The notes: generated by a model from the letters alone, not told the origin. A stretch of 64,000 bases of DNA from an uncultured Bacteroidota bacterium (GCA_903851365.1 CAINOB010000038.1:1-64000); one strand, 5' to 3'; numbered from the stretch's first letter, positions 49,664 through 57,660 are shown. Program-made: numbers and translations.

Positions 49664-49815
49664 GGTGCAAAAAGTTTTAATTAATACGCTTTTTGCATCG
49701 GGTTTATTCGGGATTGTCTGAAAACATTTATTTTGACCAGACGGCCCGCATTCTATACCACCGCGGCTTTTGTGCTCGGTTGGTGCCCCCATCTCCAGGG
49801 CTCCTGATGCGGGGG
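49664..49815 (-). ncRNA. Structured metK leader, candidate riboswitch of unknown class
   Basis: Minus-strand RNA. P1: 49807-49813 (ATGCGGG on plus) pairs with 49745-49751, closing a three-way junction. P2: ACCAACCG (49777-49784) pairs with CGGTGGT (49757-49763) with one bulged A, around a 13-base loop. P3: 49785-49801 forms GCCC-N9-GGGC. After a linker comes a perfect 9-bp hairpin, TGCAAAAAG (minus strand, 49689-49697) with CTTTTTGCA (49666-49674), loop 14 bases, two bases before the ATG. I see no SAM-I, SAM-II or SMK consensus. Function inferred: translational control by SAM or methionine. Confidence 0.6.
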
Positions 49816-49823
49816 CAAAGATA
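49816..49823 (-). promoter_or_regulatory. metK promoter -7 element TATCTTTG
   Basis: On the minus strand TATCTTTG matches the consensus exactly and ends directly before the first C-rich strand of P1. RNA would begin near 49810-49813, that is at P1, as expected for a structured leader. Confidence 0.7.
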
Positions 49824-49831
49824 ACTTTTTT

Positions 49832-51073
49832 TCAGAATCTGTAATATGCGGCGACCAGAACCCTGAAGTTGGTTACTGGTTTGGCATTGATTACGGTTCC
49901 ATCCAACTGTATTGTACCATAAGCAGCGGTGGTGGTTTCAAACTCACCGGCAATAGTTGTTTTCCCGCTGATAAACTGGACCCTCGGAGATATCCGCATC
50001 AGGTAATCGATATTGGTTCCCCGGCCAAATTCCGGCCCTGTAATAGTTGTCCCGGCTCCGAGATTTTTACTGTACCCACCGAATAAACCGGCCTGGAATT
50101 TTGTGCCGTTCGTGGTAATATCGAACCAACTGGAAAAAGTGTTCAGGTTGGTGTAAGTTTTTATTGCCTTCAATGGATCAGTTACTTCAGCAACCGCATA
50201 ACCGCCAATCATAAGCATATCGGTCGCATTCTGCATATAGGCTGCCATGGCCGTGAAAGTCACCGGTTTGGTTTTAAAGTTTATTGTGGCAAATCCACAA
50301 AGACTTTCCAGATCTTCATCGGTATGGTAGTTAGCCGTTGTTTTTAGTTCGGGACGAATGGTCTTGAAATCGACTCCGGCAAAAAGGAGTCCGGATTTAG
50401 CGAGCTGAAACCGAAACTGAAGGTTCATAGGTGGCAACCCACTATTCTTCATGTATTTATTACTCGTACCGTCTTCCCCTGTGCCCATGAAATCCCGCTC
50501 CGAATAGGTGGTGAGAATGGCGCTTACTTTTCCAAATCGCTGGGTAAGTTTAACCTGGGGATTTCGGGCAAATGGCGTAAAAGGTGCACCGGTGTTGAAA
50601 CTTATTGTCCCAGGAAAACATTCCGTCGGGAAAATCGGATGCCAGGCTTGCCCGATCAGGAGGGAAGTGTTTTTCCAATCCAGACGGGTATAGGCATGCC
50701 GTAAGCGGAATCCGTTCATGTCAGCCTCGCTGGTGCCGAAAAATTCTGCTTCCAGAACGCCCGAAGTTTTGGCTCCAAAAGCATCCGGACCAGTAACATC
50801 GGCATGCAGGCGGCTTTGAATGCTGAGAATATGAAATGAAGGACTTGCGTTCAGGTCAAGAGAATCTGCACTTAAGGATACATTATCCGGATACAGATAA
50901 AAATGTCCCTCGCGTAAACCGTTGGATGCACTGGATTGGCGGGTATCATACATCACATCAGTCTTTATATATCCGGATAATTTGATCCCAAAAGCCGGAG
51001 CTTTGGGCGCCTCCTGACTTTTGCCATCGAGGATGATAAAGAGGAGGAGGAGAATGGTACAGAGGCTTTTCAT
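49832..51073 (-). CDS. Outer-membrane porin-like protein
   Basis: A 413-residue predicted beta-barrel: signal peptide to about residue 19, then alternating strands (GIKLSGYIKTDVMYDTRQ, GVLEAEFFGTSEADM, LLIGQAWHPIFPTE) and a terminal aromatic YYRF typical of outer-membrane proteins. It resembles DcaP-like or general carbohydrate porins of Bacteroidota. No SusC/SusD pair is nearby. It precedes metK on the same strand but metK has its own promoter. Confidence 0.8.
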   Translation of the reverse strand: MKSLCTILLLLFIILDGKSQEAPKAPAFGIKLSGYIKTDVMYDTRQSSASNGLREGHFYLYPDNVSLSADSLDLNASPSFHILSIQSRLHADVTGPDAFGAKTSGVLEAEFFGTSEADMNGFRLRHAYTRLDWKNTSLLIGQAWHPIFPTECFPGTISFNTGAPFTPFARNPQVKLTQRFGKVSAILTTYSERDFMGTGEDGTSNKYMKNSGLPPMNLQFRFQLAKSGLLFAGVDFKTIRPELKTTANYHTDEDLESLCGFATINFKTKPVTFTAMAAYMQNATDMLMIGGYAVAEVTDPLKAIKTYTNLNTFSSWFDITTNGTKFQAGLFGGYSKNLGAGTTITGPEFGRGTNIDYLMRISPRVQFISGKTTIAGEFETTTAAYGTIQLDGTVINAKPVTNFRVLVAAYYRF

Positions 51074-51142
51074 GGGGTATTGTTAGAGAATTCACGGCAA
51101 AAATACAATTCAGGTTGACCATAAAACCTTAAAAAAATCAGG

Positions 51143-51150
51143 TAAATTTG
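51143..51150 (+). promoter_or_regulatory. TAAATTTG -7 element of the third Crp/Fnr gene
   Basis: An exact TAnnTTTG match that ends at 51150. Its last three bases are the TTG that could be read as an upstream start, so that start is ruled out and the ATG at 51166 is used; the leader is about 10 bases. Confidence 0.6.
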
Positions 51151-51165
51151 AGAAAATACCTGCCT

Positions 51166-51855
51166 ATGAAAGTCACGAGTAAGGTTTCCTGTCAGGATTG
51201 TCCGCTCAAATGCGATCTGTCTGTTGCCATCAGGCATTCGGGACAATCATTTTCCGAGGCAAGGGCTATTCATGCCAACTTCAAGAGGCATGAAAAAATC
51301 TGCAAGCAGGGTAGCCCGGTCACTCATGCCATCTATTTAGTGGAAGGTACAGCCAAACTTTATATTGAGGGGATCAATGAACGGAATATCATTTTGTATC
51401 TCATGAAACCCCCGTCCTATATCGGGCTATTGTCATTTTTCGAAAGTGTGCACTATTCCTATTCTGTTACGGCTATTGAAGATGCGCGGGTTTGCATGGT
51501 TGATCTTGATTATGTTAAGGAGCTTTATCTGGAGGATCATGATCTTTTATTGAAATTAAACCAGGCATTTGGCCGATCGGTTTCGATGATCATGAAAAAG
51601 ATTATTACCCTCAATCAAAAAAATATCAGGGGCAGGGTAGCCGAGAGCCTGATCTATCTATCGGAGTTTTACGGCGGGCCAAAATTCACTTTACCTATTA
51701 CTCGAAAGGATCTGGGGAGTCTGAGCGGAATATCTGAAGAAAATACGGTTAGATTATTGACCGAACTGAGGAACGAGAATATTATCAGCCTTGATGGTAA
51801 GATGCTGGAAATCCTTGATATGCGCCTGTTATCGAAATTGTCGGACCTGGGTTGA
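51166..51855 (+). CDS. Crp/Fnr-family regulator (copy 3)
   Basis: About 229 residues from the ATG at 51166. An N-terminal CxxCxxxC (C9, C12, C16) and a fourth Cys near C110 (DARVCMVDLD) resemble Fnr's Fe-S ligands. The C-terminal helix-turn-helix (ITRKDLGSLSGISEENTVRLLTELRNENII) follows. It is close in design to the regulator at 30235. The targets are unknown; the flanking porin and MarC genes are candidates only by position. Confidence 0.88.
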   Translation: MKVTSKVSCQDCPLKCDLSVAIRHSGQSFSEARAIHANFKRHEKICKQGSPVTHAIYLVEGTAKLYIEGINERNIILYLMKPPSYIGLLSFFESVHYSYSVTAIEDARVCMVDLDYVKELYLEDHDLLLKLNQAFGRSVSMIMKKIITLNQKNIRGRVAESLIYLSEFYGGPKFTLPITRKDLGSLSGISEENTVRLLTELRNENIISLDGKMLEILDMRLLSKLSDLG

Positions 51856-51863
51856 TCTTATGC

Positions 51864-52448
51864 TTAATGAACGGCGCCGATTTTGATCCCGGTGTTTGAA
51901 ACAAAGAGCCTGATGGCGATTGCCAACAGGATAATTCCGAAAAACTTTTTCAATATCATCAGCCCGGTTGGTCCGAGAAACCGCTCGAATCGGTAGGTGG
52001 CCTTCAGCACTACGTAAACCACAACCATATTCATTACCAGAGCGATAATGATATTAATATGATCATATTGCGATCGAAGGGAGATCAGGGTGGTAATGGA
52101 TCCTGCACCGGCGATCAGAGGAAAAGCGATAGGCACGATCGACGCACCCTCGGGAGTATCATGCTTAAAAAAATCATGACCGAGGATCATTTCAAATGCT
52201 ATAATGAAAATGATGAAGGAACCGGCGATAGCAAATGATGATACATCGACACCGAACAGTCCCAGCATTTTTTCCCCGACGATCAGGAAAAGCAATAATA
52301 CGGCAAATGCAACAAGTGTAGCCTGACCGGCCTTGATTTTTCCGCCTTTATGTTTAATACTCAAAATGATAGGAATGCTTCCGAATATATCAATCACGGC
52401 AAAGAGAACCATGAATATGGAGAGGATATCGACGATACTGATTTTCAT
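51864..52448 (-). CDS. MarC-family membrane protein
   Basis: About 194 residues from the ATG at 52448, with six transmembrane helices and the family segments AVIDIFGSIPIIL and AFPLIAGAGSITTLISL. The MarC/YhgN family has no proven substrate. The longer ORF start at 52475 is doubtful because a TATCTTTG promoter lies only four bases before the ATG at 52448, giving an almost leaderless mRNA. Convergent with the third Crp/Fnr gene (8-base gap). Confidence 0.9.
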   Translation of the reverse strand: MKISIVDILSIFMVLFAVIDIFGSIPIILSIKHKGGKIKAGQATLVAFAVLLLFLIVGEKMLGLFGVDVSSFAIAGSFIIFIIAFEMILGHDFFKHDTPEGASIVPIAFPLIAGAGSITTLISLRSQYDHINIIIALVMNMVVVYVVLKATYRFERFLGPTGLMILKKFFGIILLAIAIRLFVSNTGIKIGAVH

Positions 52449-52452
52449 TTTA

Positions 52453-52460
52453 CAAAGATA
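52453..52460 (-). promoter_or_regulatory. TATCTTTG promoter element immediately before marC
   Basis: Minus strand reads TATCTTTGTAAAATG. As with the methyltransferase gene at 18422, the start codon is four bases after an exact -7 element. Confidence 0.55.
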
Positions 52461-52575
52461 GAACTTAAGGCACAAGGGGCGCTATTAATAGCCATGGGTT
52501 TTAACCCGTGGTTAAGAAGAAAGGCCGAAGAGTTTCCCCTTCAGCCTTCTTTCTTTATACTTTGGGCTTTACTTT

Positions 52576-52606
52576 CTGCCCTTTTGCCTACTTGCCCTTT
52601 GCCTTA
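52576..52606 (+). repeat. TTGCC-type array running into the S46 peptidase stop
   Basis: CTGCCCTT, TTGCCTAC, TTGCCCTT, TGCCTTA: degenerate 7-8 base units ending exactly with the stop codon of the S46 peptidase gene (52604-52606). Confidence 0.75.
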
Positions 52607-54754
52607 GTAGGTAAGCGTCATCTCATCTACCAGATGTTTTGCTCCGGCATACTTATCCATGATGAAAAGTACATAACGGACATCAACACTGATGGTGCGC
52701 TGCAGATCGGGTTCGAAAGAAACGTCGCCGCTCATGGCTTCCCAGTTGCCGTCGAATGCCAGTCCAACCAGTTCGCCTTTAGCGTTCAGCACTGGTGATC
52801 CTGAGTTTCCTCCGGTAATATCGTTATTGGAGATAAATCCAATCTTCATTACACCGTTTTCGCCATAAATACCATAATCTTTTGCCTTGTACAGCTCCTT
52901 AAGTTTTGCAGGAACATCGAATTCCCAGTCACCCGGAACTTCTTTCTGCATTACGCCATCGAGAGTGGTAAAGAATTTATAATGAACAGCATCGATTGGA
53001 TCATAGGATTTAACATTGCCATAGGACAACCGCATGGTTGAGTTTGCATCCGGATAAAAAACACGGTCTTTCTGCATAGCCATGAGGCCATCGATCCAAA
53101 GGCGCTGGCCTTTAGCTAGATCAGACATGAATTTTGTAAGTTCATTACGAATTTCCATGCTCTTTTTATTGATCGATTTTGAAGCCATGTAGGCAAGGTC
53201 TTTGTCCAGAACTTTTTGGCTTGGCTTATCGAGGAAAGCTTCAATTTTGGCCTGGTCGCAGAAAATCGATGTTTCGAACATCTTAGCTGAGAAATCAACA
53301 CCGCAGCCTTTGAATTTTTTGTTGATCAGATCATAAATATCTGGTTTGTATTGATCCTGAATGTCTTTGCAGAAAAGTTCGAACATGGCAGCCGTTACTT
53401 TTTTATCGGTAGGCATGTTATAATCTTTAAATAGACCGGACAGGTTGTTTTTCAAAGTTTTAGCGGATTCTGCTTGTTTGGCGGGGTCTTTTTCAGCACA
53501 GATGCTGGACAGTGCACCACCGAGTTGACCAGCGAAACCGATAATTTCGGATCCCTGCTGGAAACATTCTGAAAAATACTGGCTGACATTATTATATGGA
53601 GCGCGACCCTCGATTGAATTTTTAATGAGATTCAGTGCTTCACCATATTTTTTCTGCAGGGCCGGATCCTGTGCGATCCATTTGGTAAACTGAGTTTCCA
53701 GTTCTTTTTTCTGTTCGGCAACTTTCAGGCGTTTCAAAGCGGCTTCCTGACCAACAGAGTTTTTATAATAGTTGGTTGAGCCGGAGTATTTTGATGAATA
53801 CTGGATCTTAACTTTCTGATCGGCCAGCATATCGGCCAGCATGATTTTCTGCTTTACGTCGCGGATCTTGATACGGTTCGGATGCAGATATTTCAGTACA
53901 TCTTCCACTTCAAATGAGGTCATATAGCGGGTGGTCCTTCCCGGATAACCCATGATCATGGTATAATCACCCTCTTTTAATCCTTTTACCGATACCGGCA
54001 GAAAGTATTTTGGTTTGAGAGGGACGTTATCTTTTGAATAATCAGCCGGTTTTCCGTCCGGTGACATATAGATACGGAATACTGAAAAGTCACCAGTCTG
54101 ACGAGGCCACATCCAGTTGTCGGTATCAGCGCCAAATTTCCCGATTGAACTTGGTGGAGCTCCAACTAACCGGATATCACGATACTGGGTATAAACCAAA
54201 AGGTAGAATTGGTTACCACCAAAATAAGCGGAAACCCTTGCAGAATGGAATTTGTCAGTTTTAACTTCCGACTGAATCTTCTGTGATTCGTCGCGTATGG
54301 CTGTGGCACGGTCGGCTTCGCTCATACCGTCGTTAAGTTTGGCATTGATCCTGGCGGTTACATCCTGGAGGTAATCCAGAAATGTAACTGAGAGGTTTGG
54401 ATTGACGAGCTCTTCACCCTTGCTCATGGCCCAGAATCCGTTAGTAAGGTAATCGTGTTCAACCGTTGAGTGAGCCTGGATCGAACCATAGCCGCAATGA
54501 TGATTGGTGAGAACGAGTCCCTGTGGTGATACCACTTCAGCTGTACAGCCGCCGCCAAAAATCAGGATAGCGTCTTTTAAACTTGAATGGTTCACGCTGT
54601 AAATATCTTCAGCGGTGAGCTGAAGGCCCAGTTGGGTCATCTTGCCAATATTCATTTTCTGAATAAGCGGAAGAAGCCACATCCCCTCATCGGCCCTTGC
54701 CGACAAGCTGAATAACAAGGCAATACCTAAAAATAGTGATGTAAGTCTTTTCAT
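52604..54754 (-). CDS. S46 dipeptidyl-peptidase, DPP7 type
   Basis: A 716-residue periplasmic enzyme: signal peptide to about residue 21, then a chymotrypsin-like double barrel with an inserted helical domain. The catalytic triad is visible: His86 in LTNHHCGYGS, Asp in DTDNWMWPRQTGDF (about residue 224) and Ser651 in GGNSGSPV. Eighteen residues after the Ser lies Gly669 (LAFDGN), as in DPP7, whereas DPP11 has Arg there; so a hydrophobic rather than acidic P1 preference is expected. It removes dipeptides from oligopeptides in amino acid-fermenting Bacteroidota. Confidence 0.94.
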   Translation of the reverse strand: MKRLTSLFLGIALLFSLSARADEGMWLLPLIQKMNIGKMTQLGLQLTAEDIYSVNHSSLKDAILIFGGGCTAEVVSPQGLVLTNHHCGYGSIQAHSTVEHDYLTNGFWAMSKGEELVNPNLSVTFLDYLQDVTARINAKLNDGMSEADRATAIRDESQKIQSEVKTDKFHSARVSAYFGGNQFYLLVYTQYRDIRLVGAPPSSIGKFGADTDNWMWPRQTGDFSVFRIYMSPDGKPADYSKDNVPLKPKYFLPVSVKGLKEGDYTMIMGYPGRTTRYMTSFEVEDVLKYLHPNRIKIRDVKQKIMLADMLADQKVKIQYSSKYSGSTNYYKNSVGQEAALKRLKVAEQKKELETQFTKWIAQDPALQKKYGEALNLIKNSIEGRAPYNNVSQYFSECFQQGSEIIGFAGQLGGALSSICAEKDPAKQAESAKTLKNNLSGLFKDYNMPTDKKVTAAMFELFCKDIQDQYKPDIYDLINKKFKGCGVDFSAKMFETSIFCDQAKIEAFLDKPSQKVLDKDLAYMASKSINKKSMEIRNELTKFMSDLAKGQRLWIDGLMAMQKDRVFYPDANSTMRLSYGNVKSYDPIDAVHYKFFTTLDGVMQKEVPGDWEFDVPAKLKELYKAKDYGIYGENGVMKIGFISNNDITGGNSGSPVLNAKGELVGLAFDGNWEAMSGDVSFEPDLQRTISVDVRYVLFIMDKYAGAKHLVDEMTLTY

Positions 54755-54858
54755 ATTGTTTAAAGGATTTGTTTTATGATCGAAAGATATGAAAAATGCT
54801 AAATGGTAAAGAGATTTTAGATGTTAAAGTGAGTTAAACCAACCATGTTGGAAACCTT

Positions 54859-54890
54859 TTTGCATGTAATCGGTATTTGTAATACCTTTG
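54859..54890 (+). promoter_or_regulatory. Promoter TTTG-N20-TACCTTTG for the glycyl radical enzyme operon
   Basis: TTTG (54859-54862) and TACCTTTG (54883-54890) have the exact spacing. Transcription from about 54896 would give a 200-base leader before the ATG at 55098. Confidence 0.65.
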
Positions 54891-54989
54891 CAATGAAATG
54901 ACAACGTACTACCATAGCACCCTTCTCAAGGCATACCGTTGCCTTTACAACTGCCTGATGGTCTGATCAACAGACTTCGGTCGATAGCC

Positions 54990-55020
54990 TTGTCATCCCG
55001 ACGAAAGCGGAGTTTCACCA
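54990..55020 (+). repeat. GTCATCCC hairpin element (degenerate copy)
   Basis: TTGTCATCCCGACGAAAGCGG begins the same way as the elements at 33861 and 57605, with an imperfect stem around a GAAA loop. Confidence 0.65.
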
Positions 55021-55047
55021 AGTCAACCTAACTACAAATCCCTTTTC

Positions 55048-55084
55048 TGTCATCCCGTTGAAAAACGGGACCCTGTTCCAAACT
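55048..55084 (+). repeat. GTCATCCC hairpin element with perfect CCCGTT-GAAA-AACGGG stem
   Basis: A perfect 6-bp stem with a GAAA tetraloop (55054-55069), followed by ACCCTGTTCCA. It lies only 14 bases upstream of the glycyl radical enzyme ATG. Confidence 0.75.
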
Positions 55085-55097
55085 AAGAATTTATCCG

Positions 55098-57560
55098 ATG
55101 AAACAACAACATGATATCGAAACTACCCTGCATCCAGAGCGCCAACCCAATGCTGAGGGCAATTTTTACATTCCGAAATCCAATGTGATAGGCCCCGGTA
55201 TGAATGAACGGGTTCAACGGCTCCGTAAAATCAGTTTCGAAACGGAACCTTCAATCACCATCGAGCGTGCATTGCATCAAACGGAATTTTACAAAGCCAA
55301 CAACGGAAAATATTCGGTTCCGGTAATGCGGGCCCTTCAATTTCTGGATCATTGCGAAAAGAAAACCATCTATCTGGGCGACGATGAACTGATTGTCGGG
55401 GAACGTGGCCCAAAACCAAAGGCGGTGCCAACCTTTCCGGAGTTAACCTGTCATTCAGTCGAAGATTTTCATGTGCTTAATACACGTGATCAGCAACGTT
55501 ACCATGTGGCTCCTGAGGATATCGAGGTATATGAAAAAGAGGTCATTCCTTATTGGCAGGGACGTACCATGCGTGAACGGATATTTAATCATGTGCCCGA
55601 TGAGTGGCGCCAAGCTTATGAAGCTGGACTGTTTACTGAATTTATGGAACAGCGGGCCCCGGGGCATACTGTTTTAGACGGAAAGATTTATCGCAAAGGG
55701 ATGCTGGATTTTAAAAGAGATATCAAGGCACATCTTGATTCACTTGATTATCTGAATGATCCCGAAGCTACCGATAAAGCTGAGGAGCTTAAGGCGATGG
55801 ATATCTCCTGCGATGCTGTAATCGTGTTTGCTAACCGGCATGCTGAGGTAGCAGAAATAAAAGCACAAAGCGAGAAGAATCCTGCCAGGAAGCAGGAACT
55901 TTTGAGGATCGCTGAGGTTTGCAGGTGGGTGCCGGCACATGCGCCAAGAAATTTCTGGGAAGCCATTCAAATGTACTGGTTTGTTCATCTGGGCACCATT
56001 ACCGAACTGAATGGATGGGATGCCATGAATCCGGGACATTTTGATCAGCATCTGGCACCATTTTATGAGAAAGAAGTAGCTGAAGGAAAACTCACCCGCG
56101 ATGAAGCAAAGGAATTGATATCCTGCTTCTGGGTGAAGGTGAATAATCATCCCGCTCCGCCGAAAGTAGGCATAACAGCCAGAGAGAGTGGTACTTATAA
56201 TGATTTTACAAATATCAATATCGGCGGGGTAAAATCCGATGGTTCCGATGGGGTAAGTGAAGTTTCTTATATTTTGCTGGAGGTTGTGGAGGAACTCCAC
56301 ATCCTGCAACCTGGGAATTCGGTGCATATAAGCACCAAAACTCCGGACCGTTTTCTGAATGCTGCTTGCCATGTAATTCGCCAAGGTCATGGATATCCAT
56401 CGGTGTTCAATCCGGATATCTATATCATGGAAATGGTGGGCATGGGAAAAACCATTACCGATGCCCGCGAAGGCGGATGCAGCGGTTGTATCGAAGTTGG
56501 CGCTTTTGGAAAAGAAGCTTTCCTGCTCACGGGTTATCTCAATGTTCCAAAGGTCTTTGAGGTCACATTAAATCGCGGAATCGATCCTGTAACCGGTAAA
56601 GTAGCTGGTATTGATTGTGGCGATCCCCGTGATTTCACGAATTTCGAGCAACTCTATGAGGCTTTCATGAAGCAGCTCAACTTCATTGTCGATCAAAAAG
56701 TCAAGGTCAGCAATTATATCGATCGCATGTTTGCCAAATATGCCCCGGCACCTTTCCTGTCGGTAGTAATCGATGATTGCATCAAAAAAGGCAGGGACTA
56801 TTATAATGGGGGTCCTCGTTACAATACCAACTACATTCAATGCACTGGGTTGGGTACTGTGACCGACAGTATGACTACTTTGAAAAAGCATGTTTTTGAA
56901 GATAAGACACATACGATGGACGAAATTCTGGCAGCTGTAGCTAAGAATTTTAAAGGTGAAGAAAAGCTGCGCCAGTTTATTCTGAACCGTACCCCGTTCT
57001 TCGGAAATGATGATGAATATGCCGATTCAATCGCTTTGAGAGTGTATAATGATCTTTATAAAACTATCGACGGAAAACCCAATACTAAAGGGGAGACTTT
57101 CCATTTGAACATGCTTTCCACTACCTGTCATATCTATTTTGGCAAGGTGATGGGTGCAACCCCGAATGGTCGTTTTGCAGGGAAATCAATATCAGATGGC
57201 ACTTCGCCTTCACATGGATGTGATACTCACGGTCCGACAGCGGTGATACGCTCCTTATCTAAACTCGATCAGACAAAATCGGGAGGCACACTGCTCAACT
57301 TGCGATTTTTACCCAGCTTGCTGAAGCGGGAGCAGGATATTACCCGGCTTGGACAGCTGATCAGGAGTTATTTCACGCTCGGCGGTCACCATGTCCAGTT
57401 TAATATTGTTGACACGGCAACCTTATTAATGGCGCAGAAGCACCCGGAGGAATACAAGGATCTTCTGGTTCGTATGGCTGGATATAGTGATTACTTCAAT
57501 GATATGAACGAAGATCTGCAGCAGGAGGTAATCGACCGGACGCAAAATGCGGCATTTTAA
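55098..57560 (+). CDS. Glycyl radical enzyme of unassigned type
   Basis: An 820-residue PFL-like enzyme. The active-site loop GGCSGCIEVGAFGKEA contains Cys464 (thiyl) and Glu466 (general base), with a second Cys461 two residues before the Gly. The radical Gly795 lies in RMAGYSDYFNDM near the C-terminus. The overall size and the CxE pattern place it in the dehydratase/decarboxylase/lyase group (choline lyase, glycerol dehydratase, arylacetate decarboxylase), not pyruvate formate-lyase. The substrate cannot be told from sequence; no small subunit is adjacent. The matching activase follows. Oxygen-sensitive and used under anaerobic conditions. Confidence 0.92.
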   Translation: MKQQHDIETTLHPERQPNAEGNFYIPKSNVIGPGMNERVQRLRKISFETEPSITIERALHQTEFYKANNGKYSVPVMRALQFLDHCEKKTIYLGDDELIVGERGPKPKAVPTFPELTCHSVEDFHVLNTRDQQRYHVAPEDIEVYEKEVIPYWQGRTMRERIFNHVPDEWRQAYEAGLFTEFMEQRAPGHTVLDGKIYRKGMLDFKRDIKAHLDSLDYLNDPEATDKAEELKAMDISCDAVIVFANRHAEVAEIKAQSEKNPARKQELLRIAEVCRWVPAHAPRNFWEAIQMYWFVHLGTITELNGWDAMNPGHFDQHLAPFYEKEVAEGKLTRDEAKELISCFWVKVNNHPAPPKVGITARESGTYNDFTNINIGGVKSDGSDGVSEVSYILLEVVEELHILQPGNSVHISTKTPDRFLNAACHVIRQGHGYPSVFNPDIYIMEMVGMGKTITDAREGGCSGCIEVGAFGKEAFLLTGYLNVPKVFEVTLNRGIDPVTGKVAGIDCGDPRDFTNFEQLYEAFMKQLNFIVDQKVKVSNYIDRMFAKYAPAPFLSVVIDDCIKKGRDYYNGGPRYNTNYIQCTGLGTVTDSMTTLKKHVFEDKTHTMDEILAAVAKNFKGEEKLRQFILNRTPFFGNDDEYADSIALRVYNDLYKTIDGKPNTKGETFHLNMLSTTCHIYFGKVMGATPNGRFAGKSISDGTSPSHGCDTHGPTAVIRSLSKLDQTKSGGTLLNLRFLPSLLKREQDITRLGQLIRSYFTLGGHHVQFNIVDTATLLMAQKHPEEYKDLLVRMAGYSDYFNDMNEDLQQEVIDRTQNAAF

Positions 57561-57599
57561 TTTGCAAATTTGATAATGTGACAATGTGCAAATGATCGA
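57560..57599 (+). repeat. Five-unit octamer array after the glycyl radical enzyme stop
   Basis: Units ATTTGCAA, ATTTGATA, ATGTGACA, ATGTGCAA, ATGATCGA in 8-base phase starting at the last base of the stop codon. Confidence 0.85.
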
Positions 57600-57604
57600 A
57601 TCTC

Positions 57605-57660
57605 CCTCGGAGAGTTGTCATCCCTGCGAAAGCGGGGACCCCGTCCCATACCTCGAAATT
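57605..57660 (+). repeat. GTCATCCC hairpin element between the radical enzyme and activase genes
   Basis: It contains the 16 bases GGAGAGTTGTCATCCC identical to the 33861 copy, then the stem CCCTGC-GAAA-GCGGGG and CCCGTCCCATACC. It may reduce or modulate expression of the downstream activase gene. Confidence 0.8.

Larger units (their letters stand above)
54755..55097. other. 343-base gene-free region upstream of the glycyl radical operon
   Basis: It contains a TATCTTTC element for the S46 gene (54782-54789, minus), a full plus-strand promoter at 54859-54890, a leader of about 200 bases and two GTCATCCC hairpin elements (54990-55020 and 55048-55084). No ORF of note and no tRNA are seen. Confidence 0.7.

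Noticed and set aside
49664-49792. Longer metK start at 49792
   Set aside because: The extra 43 residues would be read from the structured leader and are unlike any MetK N-terminus; the ATG at 49663 gives the family start.
49741-49815. Possible tRNA upstream of metK
   Set aside because: The structured element lacks a T-loop GTTC-like motif and a 7-bp acceptor plus CCA end in tRNA order; the fold is a three-way junction with a bulged stem.
51148-51165. TTG start of the third Crp/Fnr gene
   Set aside because: The TTG is the end of an exact TAAATTTG promoter element, so it would precede the transcription start.
55740-56390. 216-codon minus-strand frame opposite the glycyl radical enzyme
   Set aside because: No domain or start signal; it exists because the sense gene avoids stops in that frame.
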